Assembly (NCBI RefSeq): GCF_030272615.1 | Contig: NC_081409.1 | Coordinates: 648,858,468 to 648,922,467, forward strand | Reading direction: 5' to 3' | Length of the DNA stretch: 64,000 nt | DNA from: Cryptomeria japonica | Lineage: Eukaryota > Streptophyta > Pinopsida > Cupressales > Cupressaceae | Shown here: in pieces, positions 21,929 through 32,727 of the stretch | Position numbering within the stretch: position 1 is the stretch's first letter | How the letters are laid out: every line of letters begins with the position of its first letter | The notes under the pieces: generated by a model | The model's database searches: none | The model's input: only the letters and a program-made list of their open reading frames with translations | Told to the model about the DNA's origin: nothing | Made by a program: the position numbers and the translations under genes

Positions 21929-23143
21929 CTATCTTATCAAGACTCTATTTAACATCAAATTTTCTCCAATCTTTGATTCAATATGGTCCACCTCAGGTAT
22001 TTTGCTACTTGATGTGTCTTCATGGCCATAAGCAACCATCTTTCCATTGTTTGATGAGGTAGGCTTGTTAGGGCATCTATAGGTCGGGTGTCCCAATTGA
22101 CCACAATTATAGCATTTCATGGTTGCAAAGTAGGAATTACCCCTGCCAGTACCTCTGCCCCTATTTGGGCCCCCTTGTGTACCTCTTCCTCGAAAATGGC
22201 CTCCTCTAAGAGTGGTTTCACTGTTATAGTCAGTCAACTTGGACCCTCCTTGATTCCTTTGCTCACTTGCCTTGCTTTGGTAACCACCTCGGTGATTCAT
22301 TTGATCTCTACCTCTGCCTCTACCCCTGTTGTTGGAGTCTCCCTTCTTTTTGTTCCTCTCTTCCACCTTAGCAACAAGTTGATGACACTTTTGGATAGTG
22401 GTAGGAGTCCATAGGCTTATCTCCTCTTGGATGTTCCACTTTAGGCCACTTAGATACCTTGCCACCTTGATAGATTCCTCTTCTTGGACTTTGGATCTAA
22501 GACAAAGCTTTTGAAACTCCTCTATGTAGGAGGCCACATCAAGGTCTTTCTGCTTCAATCCTTGTCTCTTCTTATGAATTTGGACTTCATAATCCTCTGG
22601 AAATTAGTTCTCCTTGATCTTACTCACCATGGCCTTCCAGTTTGCAATAGGTAGCTTTCCCATGCTAATTCTCTCCTCTTGCAAGTACTTCCACCATGTC
22701 AAGGCTGCCCCCCTTAGTCTTGATTTGGAAATCTTAACCTTTTGAGCTTCTGTCACACCTTCACACTCAAAGTGGTTCTCCATACCCTCAATCCATTCCA
22801 TGACGGTGTCAATGTCCATCCTTCCACTGAAATGTAGCAATCCTTCAAAAGCTTTTGTATTCAAAGCCTTGATAACCTTTACAAAAGGTTCTTCATTGAT
22901 TAAGGGGTCTGGTTCAGGTATGATGTCATCTAGATCAATATCTTTCTTGCCTCTGTCACTAGTGTCTGCACCCTAGAGTTCTTGTGCTCGCTGATCAACC
23001 ACTTCTTGCAGCTTGTTCCTTATCTCACTCATAGCATCCTCAAGGAGTCTATTTTTCTCCTTTTGTTCTTCTACCTCCCTAGCCAGCTCTACATTAGTGA
23101 CCATTATGTTCTCCCCTACTGATTCACCATAATATAGAGACAT
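21929..23143 (-). pseudogene. Chromovirus Gag
   Basis: Capsid and nucleocapsid part. The ATG at 23141-23143 begins MSLYYGES, 26 bases inside the primer site. The capsid region contains LTWWKYLQEE and FPEDYEVQ, matching the Retrotrans_gag family. It ends in an Arg/Gly-rich segment (RGRGRGRD, RGGHFRGRGTQGG) and one zinc knuckle CYNCGQLGHPTYRC. Stops are near 22976 (TAG), 22604 (TAA) and 21929 (TAG), each explainable by one C-to-T change from a Gln codon. Confidence 0.88.
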
Positions 23144-23168
23144 GCACGGTCCATCAAATCTTTAACTT

Positions 23169-23180
23169 GCTCTGATACCA
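23169..23180 (-). promoter_or_regulatory. Chromovirus primer-binding site
   Basis: Minus strand TGGTATCAGAGC, initiator tRNA-Met type, three bases inside the 5' LTR. Confidence 0.9.
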
Positions 23181-23183
23181 ATC

Positions 23184-24774
23184 TAATGGGAATGGGTATG
23201 GGATAGACTAGCCTAGTCTATGCTCATTGATCCTCTCCTTGGATCACCAGGTGTTCCAACCACACCCTAGGGTCTCTAAGACATCCCTTTCTTGTGGAAT
23301 CCCTTGACCTTTCCCAATCCACCCACCAACAACCTGTGATACTTCTCCTAAGGTCTCACCTACTCACAAGCTTCAAAAACCCTCACATAGGCTAATAAGG
23401 GTTTAGCTCTTCCTACACCTTCTGAAGTCCTAGAAAGGATAGGATAAGTCTTTGACATAGTTCTCCATCCATTCATGTGCCCCCAAGAGGTTTTGACCTT
23501 CCTATTTGTTACCGATCTCACTATTTTGCTTCTTTCCTACAAAATAGGGCTACAAGGAATGTGCCCAATTAGGCCTTCATTCTGGACTTTTGGGGCTCCC
23601 TCTTGCAAATGATGCCCAAACTTGTGAAACTTCCCAAAGGGAATACTATTCATTTGTTAAAGGCTCAAATATTTTTTTGGTTTTGGGCCTCCAAGTGTCC
23701 GTACACTGCCTTATGTGAATTTAGGGGTTTTTGAGGGTTTTTATGAGGGTTTTTAGGCCTACTACGGTCACAGTGATGGTTTTCTATCTTCACCACCTTG
23801 TTTGGATTGGTGTAAGATCCTCCTTCTCACCAATGGTGCTCCACACACCCCTCCACAACTCCTCCAAAGGGTGCCTCCCTTCTTGTCCTTGCTCTCATGG
23901 ACCTCTGCAACCTTAACCCTTCCTAGTCGGGCACAGTCTAGTCTCGCCTAGGAGTGGGTCTTTGAAAGGCTTTCCTGCATCTTCAAGGGACCTACTTCCT
24001 TTGAGATATTGTATAGGGTCTTCACTCCTATTCACCATGGTTTCATGGTGTTTCCACAATGGGGATAGGAGTTGTCAACCCATTTACACGAAATATTCCA
24101 AAATTGGACAATGAAAAAGTAACTCACAAAATACTTACAAAGCACATAAAACCTGCAAAATAAACCTAACCTAAATGCTTAAAATGAAAGTATAAACACA
24201 ATACAAGACTCTCAACATAGTTTAGTCTGCAAAAAAGTCCATTTTCAATCTTTTTAATGCTCCATTTGTGCCGACTGGCAACAAAAACATAGCCACAGTC
24301 AAGGTCTTTTCCCTTTGGCCATACAATCTGACATCCAACCCCTCATTTTAGGGTTTGCAACAATATATAATGTCTTTTCCTTAGTTTGTGTGCCAAGTTT
24401 AGGGTTCTCCATGCCAAGCTAAGGTTATGACCTATTAGGTGGAAAAGTTGCATGACAACTTTGAAAAGTTGTCATGCAACTTTTTGCAACTTTTGAGCAA
24501 CTTTTGCAATTTTGCTTTTCTTGACTTTTACAGCTACATGGGGCTATCCTATGGACACAACAATACTAAAAGGACCCCAAACTCATAAATGGGCACACAT
24601 AACCTCTACTCCAAAAGAAAACTCAACCTAGACTTGTGAACCTAGGACCTAAACTAGGACCTAAACAAGACCAATGAGCTCTTGGCTCTTATTACATTTA
24701 CATGGCTTCTTAAAGAAGCAAAATCCCAACAAAATGCAAATGGAGGAAGACCTTATAAGGGTTCTCCTGCACCA
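23184..24774 (-). repeat. Chromovirus 5' LTR
   Basis: 1,591 bp, TAATGGGAATGGG to CTGCACCA; the first dinucleotide is mutated from TG to TA relative to the other LTR. Overall identity with the left LTR is high, by eye a few percent divergence. Confidence 0.9.
24443..24484. repeat. Perfect 20-bp-arm hairpin in right LTR
   Basis: Arms 24443-24462 and 24465-24484, identical to the left LTR hairpin. Both copies have stayed perfect although the LTRs have otherwise diverged a little. Confidence 0.9.
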
Positions 24775-24779
24775 ACTAC
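24775..24779. repeat. Chromovirus target-site duplication, right
   Basis: ACTAC, partner of 16377-16381. Confidence 0.92.
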
Positions 24780-25674
24780 CTAGAGTGTACTACTCATCAC
24801 AATGGAGTCTCACGGACTACAAAAGAGGTTAACCACCTCAAAATATTCAGACAACAATCTGGAATGAAGAACTCCCTGTGATAACATCAAACATGCCAGA
24901 TTCTAGTTCTAGTTAAACTCAATACTAGAGGTCTTAAACCTCTTACATTAACCCAAATTGATCACCTATGATCAACCAAATCATCTGCACAAAATGGTAA
25001 TTACATTATTCTCTCCTTGCCTATGTATGTGTGTTGTATAATGAGATCTTACATCACTTTTATACCAACCGGGACCTAACCAATTAGGTCAGCCACCCAA
25101 ATGACAATTCAATAGATCCATTACATAATCCATAAATAAAATCCTAAAAGATGTCAGCCTAAGGCCAAACAAACATCATCCAATCAATAAAACATCTCGG
25201 AAGCGCATCAAAAGGATCCACCAACATGTTTCATGAAATCGTTCCATAACCTAGATAGCACCTGACCTAAATTAAATCCACATGCGCCAAAGAAATGACA
25301 CCAATCAGTTGACGTACAAACAAAATCGCCATCAACATCTTGAATTCCTTCTAGAAGCTGCACCAACACCACTTATTGATTACATAAAATATCTTCAATA
25401 AAGCTCTGCCAGTGAAACCCTTACCAGACCTACAAATAAGGCTTACTATAACATAAGATAGCATCTAAGCATGAAGTCAATACCAACTGACTGAAATATA
25501 CTTTAGAAACATATGAACCATTCATACAAACTTATTCCATCATCCAGATCATACCGGTGACAATCAACTGATAATATTCCCAATCTAATCCTTCTACCAG
25601 AAGCTGGTAAACAACCATAATAGCTAGTGTTAACATCAATGAAACACATAATCAATTCATTCATATTGCCAACA
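24780..25674 (-). repeat. Copia-A 5' LTR, outer part
   Basis: Resumes at the target duplication and runs to CCAACA at 25669-25674, matching 12150-13065. A minus-strand TATAAAAG lies at 25057-25064, the equivalent of the site in the 3' LTR. Confidence 0.85.
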
Positions 25675-25921
25675 ATAGGGTTTCACCAGCAGAGCTTTAT
25701 TGAAGATCTTTGATGTAATGCATAAGTGTTGTTGGTTTAGCTTGTAGAAGGGATTCGGGATGCTGATGGTGATTGTGTTCATGCCTTGACTGATTGGTGA
25801 CATTTCTTTGGCATGTGTGGATCTAATTTAGGTCTGGTGCTATCTAGGTTATGGATTGGTTTCATGAAACATGTTGGTGGATCCTTCGGATGCACTTCCA
25901 GGATGTTTTATTGATTGGATG
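25675..25921 (+). repeat. Inverted partial copy of the Copia-A LTR
   Basis: Reverse complement of roughly 12553-12805 of the 3' LTR (and of about 25177-25430 next to it). It starts exactly at the outer edge of the 5' LTR. It is not explained by normal retrotransposition and lies between the LTR and the second 64-bp repeat. Confidence 0.8.
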
Positions 25922-25985
25922 ACATTTTATTACCAAATTACTCAATTTTTTGATAATTCTCTTTCTTTATTTCTATTGTTTTCCA
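25922..25985. repeat. 64-bp direct repeat flanking Copia-A, right
   Basis: Partner of 11805-11868 (61 of 64 identical). Follows the inverted LTR fragment. Confidence 0.75.
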
Positions 25986-26649
25986 GTCATTGACACCACC
26001 ACCAAAAATGGGATCCTTTGTGAGTTGGGAAGATTGACATAGATTTTGGGGTGATGTGCTCTCATTCCTTAAGGTGGGTGGCCCTTTACCAGATGTAGTG
26101 GTTGTTGTAGGATTTGTTTTCCATAGAGCCCAGAGGGATTTTTTTATTGTTCATGTAAAATATATCATCACTAATATTTGTTGTATCAGAGCTACTTGAA
26201 GCCCCTGCATAATACAAATTTGAATTGTCCTTGATACAATGGAAAGCTCAAAGTGTTGTAAAATATATTTTTTTTTGCATCCACTATGTAGTGCCTTTTC
26301 GAAGATCTAATATCTTTCATTGTAAATGTGTCAAAGCTACTTGAATCTCCTTGCACAAATAATGTTTGATTTGTCTTCAATTCAATAGAATTCTCAACTT
26401 CTTTCCAAAAAGTCTCCTTTGCATCTATAGTCAGATGCCATTTAGAAGAACTATCAATAGTATAATTCTTGGGAGAAGTATCTTTCCAACAGGAAGCTTA
26501 ATTGTTGGTCTAGGATTTTTTGTTTGGGAAATCTATTGTAATATGTCTAGTTCTATAATAGCTTATGTACCAAAAAGATAGCCCCTCATATTCTAAAGGT
26601 TGCAACCATTTGTTTCAAGTAGCATTCGCGATCATTTCTATCAGAAGAG
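25986..26649. other. Unassigned spacer
   Basis: No gene identified. Two diverged direct repeats around 26187-26260 and 26325-26395 share 'CAAAGCTACTTGAA..CC' followed by a TTTGATTTGTC/TTTGAATTGTCC block. They could be exons or an old repeat on the minus strand. Confidence 0.3.
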
Positions 26650-27339
26650 ATTGGAAAGTTTCTAATTCCACCTAAATCCAAGAAAAAGTTGTGTGAATAA
26701 ATTTTTTTGAGTCTTTATCTTTACTCACAAAATTACCAATGGAATTGTCAAATATTTCAAATCAAGATTCAAACTAGTAGTGAAGGGAGAGATTCGGGAG
26801 GTAAACCTAGATAGACATGACTGAAATTGATTCTATTAATGGATTAAAATGTGTAATTATTTCTCCCATGTCCAAACATGGCTCATAATAGTGTTTCCAT
26901 CATTCTTTCTATCGAAAACCACAGTGAAAAACATCTATCATATAGATAGCTTTTTAATTTTTGTTCAATAAAAGACATCCATGCATAGGGAATATATTTA
27001 TGTATACTTGGAACACTTGGCCAAAAACAACTTAATCTTCCAATTTTCCCCTCTATAAAAATTTATATGTTCTCATACAAATATTTCACTAAATTGGCAT
27101 AAAAATCTAATTTTAAGGATTTTTCAAAATATTTCACAATTCTACAACTATCTTACCTATAAGCTCTAGAGTTATGTGAGTTCAGGCTAAGGAGGGGCAT
27201 GCTCCAAAATCAGTAGAAATGTTACTAGAAGCTTGAGAAATAAAATTAAATAATAAATATTCTTTTATCGTCTATCATTACATGTAAAAACTAAGTGAAA
27301 AATAAAAGCTCGGTGACAACTCTATCATACACTTGTAAT
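26650..27339. repeat. Dispersed repeat, copy 2 (left part)
   Basis: Aligns to 11110-11745. Interrupted by NA-1 at 27340 and resumed at 35354-35430 (ACTAGGATTAAACATATTAAATAGT versus ACTAGGATTATATATTAAATAGT in copy 1). Confidence 0.6.
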
Positions 27340-28549
27340 TGTTAGGTCTTACTTGGAAGGCTAATGTACTGAGAGGGGAGGGGTGAATTAGTAATTCAAA
27401 ACTTTTCTTGAAAAATAATTTTACTGATAAACACAAACTATGTATTGTTGATCTCAAAGATATTAAATATTAAAACATAATCATAAAGATAACATGCATC
27501 AAAATATCACTCCATAACACAATGATTTTTGGTCACACAGAAACTCTTGGTTAGAGAGAAAAACTGCAGTGGGGATGGCACCCACAACTTCACTACTGCA
27601 GTAATCAAGATTGCTCAGTTAGAGCTACATGTTTAGCCATTTCTGATAGCTTACCCTGTTAGGAGTATAAAGATCTTTAGATCTACCTTCCTAAAGGATT
27701 TTACAAACACTTCTACAAAATGTTGTACCTAGTTAAAGGCTTTACAATTTATAGACTTTATTAGAGTCTTTTACCCTTTTAAAGGTTTCTATTACAACTT
27801 AATATTTCAATCAAAATCTTTACAAAAAATCTGCAACTTCACATCTAAAATCTTATAGCAGACTCTATGTACTTAATATGAAATTACCTTGCTCATAGCA
27901 TTCCTCGGTAACCACTTCTGTATTCTCTATTCCTTAAACTATTCTCTGAAACGTTCTCAATAACCTGTGATTATCTCTGTCAATCTTATTCCTTCATGCT
28001 TGACTTAATTATTCCTTTGTCTCTCTGCTCTTGATTGACCTTACATGTCACCTTATGTTTATGTACTCAAATCATTCTATTTATATAGATCTCTGAGATA
28101 ATGATCTATTCATGCTTCGATCATACAAACATGTTTTATTGAATGAATAAATGTAGAAATTATTTTATTGGATATTCTTCCTCAAAATCATACAAAATCT
28201 TAAAATGCAATTTCCTATGTAGTAATGGTTTCATCTTCTTGAATTATGTAACACGTTTCACATGAGTGTCCAGGTTCATTGAATCTGGTAACACGTTTTC
28301 ACTCGGTTCAAATTAACTTGGTATACCTTCTTTGCTGCTTGGTAAACATATAAACCTTACTTGGTAGACATTTTGCATATGTCTTGGTTCACATCTTGGT
28401 GTGTATCAACTCGGTGACTTGTCTTTCTTCTGTAACCAACACCAATGACTTTGGTGTTTACCGACTGGACTTTTCGGTAGTATTAACCGACTAGAGTATA
28501 TAGAATGACTTTGGGCATAAAACTAATGACAACTTAGTAAATGGAAACA
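27340..28549 (-). repeat. NA-1 3' LTR
   Basis: TGTTAGGTCTTAC to GGAAACA. Minus-strand TATATAAATAGA at 28076-28087. A few percent diverged from the 5' LTR by eye. Confidence 0.9.
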
Positions 28550-28562
28550 ATCTCCCCTTTTG
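28550..28562 (-). promoter_or_regulatory. NA-1 polypurine tract
   Basis: Minus strand TCAAAAGGGGAGAT abuts the 3' LTR. More G-runs lie at about 28671 and 28836-28848, the last just after the end of the large reading frame. Confidence 0.75.
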
Positions 28563-28862
28563 ACTTTAGTTTGGTATGTTTGACAAAACTCCTTTCAAAG
28601 TCATAATACAAAATCTATATACTTAAAAAAATAAACTGAAATGTCAGTATATACAATGTTCAAATACATACTCCCCTTATCAATATTCTGTACATAACTT
28701 GATGTTCCATGCTCTGTATTTCCATGCTCTTGATGTTACAAGCTCCCAATGTTCCATGCTCCCACTGAAAATTTCAAATGTACACTTAGATACTATGTAT
28801 ACTCAGATATTCATGCTCGGTCATGTGTTCGGTACACTCCCCCTTTTTGACAAACATCAAAA

Positions 28863-31800
28863 CTAGTTACCATTTGGTGGGGGCAACTGATAAAAAATAG
28901 ATTTATACTTTGTATGAGATTCTGTAAGAGTGTTCTTAAGTTCATCCTTGACACTTTCCTGTATTGTAATCTGAGCTGTAATATCAGTTGACAATGTGAT
29001 CAAACCATCTAAAGTGTTTCCCTTGACTTGAGTTGACAATTGGGTAGCTCGGTTGATCTAATCTTGAATTGATGAAAAATGGGGAATAAACAATGTTTGA
29101 AGAGTCATGATATCCATCCTTATTTTATTCTCTTCATTCCAAAGTTCTAACTATTGAGCCATAAGTGTTTGTAGCCTTGAATAAAAATTCTAAAGAGAAT
29201 TTGGCTCGGTAGTCAATTTATTTGACAGATTGGTGATCTCCTTTTCAATGACTTCAGTCTTATTCTTGGTATCTTTGATGAAGAATGAAAATGTACATAA
29301 CTTCTGGAATAAATAAATAATATGTTTGAGTTGAGGGGACAACTCAGCAATGAATTCAATAAGCTTTATTTTACCTATAGCAATTTCTTTTTGCACTTCT
29401 TCAATCATCTTGACAGTTAGCTCTTTTTCCTTCAATTTGCTAAGGTATTATGATGCTTCTACTCCTGATTTCTCCAATTGAGTGAGTAGTTCATCGAGTT
29501 GCACATGGATGACAACATCTTTATTGATGGTAGCTTCAGGTATCATATCTATCAATAATGTTTTGACCTTCTGAAGTACTCAGTTCTTCTGTTGAATAGC
29601 TATCTATATTTCCTGCTCTGCTTGGGCCTTACAAAGCTCACTGAATTCTATCAGTGCTTGCCCTTTCAATTTTGTTAGGTCAACATTCAGTAGCACAATA
29701 GGCTTTGACAGATCTACCTTAAAACTATGTCATTTTGCTTTCTTCTCCTTTGATGATTCCTTTGTCGATTGAATAGGTACAATGGCTTTGAAGACTTGAC
29801 CTTCCTCTGTATGTTGCTCAGTAGAGGCAACACTTTTGTCGGTTCTTGTAGCCTCTATTTTATCCTTTAGTGTTTCCTTTCTTGAAGTATCAATGGCAAC
29901 TATCTCGGTGCTTGAAGGAACTTGAGAACTTGGCTCATTGGTGGCCTAAGAGGTAGGTTCATCTTGTTTAACCTTTGCAGCCTCTATGCCTTCATCTATG
30001 TCCTGAGGTTTCTCAGCTAAGACTTGTTGAGAGAGTGGAGGATAGGACTTGACCTGTTCCAAAACTGGTTCACTTGACACAAGTTTGGAATAGGCGTTTC
30101 CTTCTATCATTTCTCCGTCTTGTGCTTCAGTGTCTATAACATCCTCATCTAACTGAATAGTGGAAGTAGGATCTTTCTCGGTGATGTCAACTATTTCTTC
30201 TTCACCTTTTAGCTCTTCAGCCTGAATCCTGAATATCTTCTTCCATTTCTCTTTGGTTTCATTTTCAACTTCAAGATATAGTCCATTCATCATTTTTAAG
30301 GCTCTTTGTTTGACTTGAAAATTTGTCTGGTATTTTTACAAGTGATCTCTTATTTTATCTACCGACATATCTGGAAAGAGATGTGCCAATACTCTTTCTC
30401 TTATTTGCTTCTCCGATTCCATAGCATACTTCCATCTATTATCAATATGTGAGTATAATGCTTTTGGAAGAAAACCAGTCACTTCCAATGGAACTACTCA
30501 GAATTTGAGAAGTGTACTAATTATAGTATCTTCTATTTTCCTCTTCTCTTCATCTATTCTAGTATCATATTTTACATATCTAAATGACCCAAATCCACCA
30601 TATTCCTTCAATTTTGCACAAAAATTGTCGACACTATGTACACCTTCCTTTGTGCTTTTTACAATCTAAAATTTATTTACATCTTCTGACTTTGTGTCAC
30701 TTTCCAAAATTAGTTTTTTGTTCTTCTTTCTATAAGTTTTTGTAACCTTAGGTATTTCTACATTCTTTTGCTTCTTACTGGGTGACATAACAGATGATCT
30801 AGTGTTCGGTCGCTTCACTGGTGGGGTCGGTGATGCCTTGGTTGCATCCTGTTTCTTTCTTTTCAAAATTTTTCCCTTTGGCAACTTGGTGCTCAGTGTA
30901 ATTGCTTCTTCTTGAGCTTCATATTCTTCCTCGATTGAAAGTTGATTACTCTTCGTAGGAGTGGAGGTAGAACCTTCTCCAAACTTTTCAGTTAAGTCCT
31001 TGATCATTCTTGTGGCTTTCCTAGCAGCCTTTGGTACAACTATGCTCATTTTTACTTTTTCTTTCACCTCTTCATAAGTGCCATATCTTTTCTTGGTAGC
31101 ATGCCTTGGAAGTGCTAAAAAGGCATCTTTCTGATGTTGAGCAATGTCGAAATCTATTTCATAACCGATAAGTGGTAGTGATTGAGTCCTGGGTTCTATT
31201 GCATTGACATAACAGTAGTCTGTATCCAACTCAAAACATATAGTATCCTTGTATTTTTCCACTAGCTAAGGTGGATTCCTGTACTTTCTATGCATCTTTT
31301 CCTTGAATTTGTTGAAGTTGTCATCCATTATCATATTGAAATTATCACCTAGCTGATTGATGAAATCATTTATTTGATGGGTGATAAGTTGGTGTAATTC
31401 CCAAACAACGTTACTGATTGATGGAAAGAATTTCTGAAAATAGAAGAACATACACACTAGGAGTGACCTAAACTTTAGTGTGTTGGCAATATTATTCTTC
31501 TTTGGTTTCCTTATTGTATTTAGATTTTCAAAAAGATTCTTCAACAACAATTCACATAAATCAATTTGTAGACCCTTTTTAACAATTTTATAGGCCAAAT
31601 CTACAGCTACACACGGTACACTGTTTTCTCTTGCCAACTGGAAGAAACAATAACCAATAACTCTAATAGAAAAATTAAGTTCTACATCTGTCACATTGTT
31701 CAACTTAAGACCTTTGCTATCAAACTCAACACCTATTAATGTTATCAATTCCTTCTGTGAAATCATCTTCTGTGCTCGGGCATGGTCAAATATAGGGTAT

Positions 31801-32210
31801 CCGGTTATTATGTGAATAATCTCCTTGGTGATCTTGAAAGGTTGTTCCTCTAGCCACATAAAATCATCATGTACTCGGCTCAAGACAAATTTGACCCATT
31901 AGGGTTTGAAGACTCGAGGATAGGTTAGGGCTTCAGTTAATCCCTTGACTTTGATATGCTCAAACTTGCTATCCAGATTTCCATTGGTGCACAAATTATC
32001 ATACATATCCTTAATCTCAGTGTGACCTAGCTCATCAACTCTGCACTTGGTATAAAATCTAACATCTTCTATCAATAGAACCCTATCCGGAATAACAGAA
32101 AATGTAGTTTTCTCATCGAGTTCAGAAGCCACTTTGGGAGGTAAGGTATATTTCAGTGTAGGCTTCTCAATGGTTTCTACTATAATAGATTTCTGAACTT
32201 TGGGGGCCAT
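28863..32210 (-). pseudogene. NA-1 large unknown protein (1,115 codons) in place of pol
   Basis: One reading frame from ATG 32208-32210 to TAG 28863-28865, interrupted by about a dozen point stops and no frameshift. Order of regions: an N-terminal part with EDVRFYTKCRVDELG; a central part with LSRVHDDFMWLE, ITKEIIHIITGYP and SKGLKLNNVTDVELNFSIRV; a Lys-rich, NLS-like part with SPSKKQK; a part with IDEEKRKIEDTIIS and KALYSHIDNRW; an acidic Thr/Glu/Pro-rich part; and a C-terminal coiled coil. No transmembrane segment or signal peptide is evident, and no catalytic motif is recognised. NA-2 encodes a collinear homologue. The ITKE..TGYP segment vaguely recalls host-like plant transposon domains, but I cannot name the family. 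Confidence 0.7.
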
Positions 32211-32727
32211 TTCAAACTGAAATTCTACTTACGAAGTAGCTTAGGGTTTCAAATAACTAGAAAATGTTTTCAACTTAGTAAATACTTTGCAAATATTCAC
32301 AACTTGACTTGATCGGTTAACTGCTAAAAATGTGGTTTTAGATTTGCTAAATACCTTGAATTCGCTTTGGAAATGTTTGATCGCCTTTAGATTCACTCTG
32401 CTCTGCACTTTGAAAATTGGTAAGTGAAAAATGACCGCGCTCAATACTTTAATATCTCCTTTTGACCTTATCGAGATTTGTGAGGTTAGGTTAAATAGGC
32501 ATTAAATGCACTTGGTTTCCCTTTACTAACTAACTCTCTTATTAGCTTTTTACCGACTATACAGGCTTACTAGTTTTATCGACTTCCTTGGTAAATCAGA
32601 AGACTAGATAATTTTTTGAACTTGCTATTGCATCTTATCTATGTAGATTTTGAATTTAAGTGCATGAATACATAGTAACTGTTAAGATCTAACCTTTGAG
32701 AATCCAGTCCCTCCATACCTTCATTGA
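32211..32727 (-). other. NA-1 spacer between Gag and the large frame
   Basis: No coding similarity seen. It separates two transcription-ready units: Gag ends at 32728 and the next ATG is at 32210. An AT-rich block near 32490-32500 (minus CCTATTTAACC) could serve as a weak TATA. In NA-2 the matching spacer has a clearer one. Confidence 0.4.

Larger units (their letters stand above)
16382..24774 (-). mobile_element. Ty3/gypsy chromovirus, nearly full length
   Basis: 8.4 kb element with target duplication ACTAC on both sides (16377-16381 and 24775-24779). The LTRs are 2,108 bp (left, containing a 517-bp tandem duplication) and 1,591 bp (right). Primer site 23169-23180. One gag-pol frame runs from 23143 to 18510 in the order Gag, protease, RT, RNase H, integrase, chromodomain, broken by one frameshift and about nine stops. 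The chromodomain puts it in the chromovirus clade; I cannot fix the lineage. It is the youngest-looking large element here apart from details of NA-1. Confidence 0.93.
11869..25674 (-). mobile_element. Copia-A: internally deleted Ty1/copia, host of the chromovirus
   Basis: Minus-strand Copia with a 3' LTR at 11869-13065, an internal region of 3.0 kb at 13066-16099, and a 5' LTR at 16100-25674 that is interrupted by the chromovirus at 16382-24774. A tRNA-Met primer site (16086-16097) and polypurine tract (13066-13080) flank the interior. What remains inside is Gag (coiled coil plus zinc knuckles), the C-terminal part of integrase, the N-terminal part of RT and the end of RNase H. Protease, the integrase core and the RT core are deleted. 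LTRs are clearly more diverged from each other than those of the nested chromovirus, so this is the older insertion. Confidence 0.85.

Noticed and set aside
22088-22414. Ser/Thr-rich plus-strand frame
   Set aside because: It is the reverse strand of the Arg/Gly-rich Gag tail and zinc knuckle of the chromovirus.
26180-26600. Host gene exons from the two diverged repeats
   Set aside because: Short, frame-broken and with no recognisable protein family.
28863-32210. Env-like gene as in some Copia elements
   Set aside because: No signal peptide, transmembrane segment or furin-like site is visible, and unlike env-like genes it replaces pol instead of following it.
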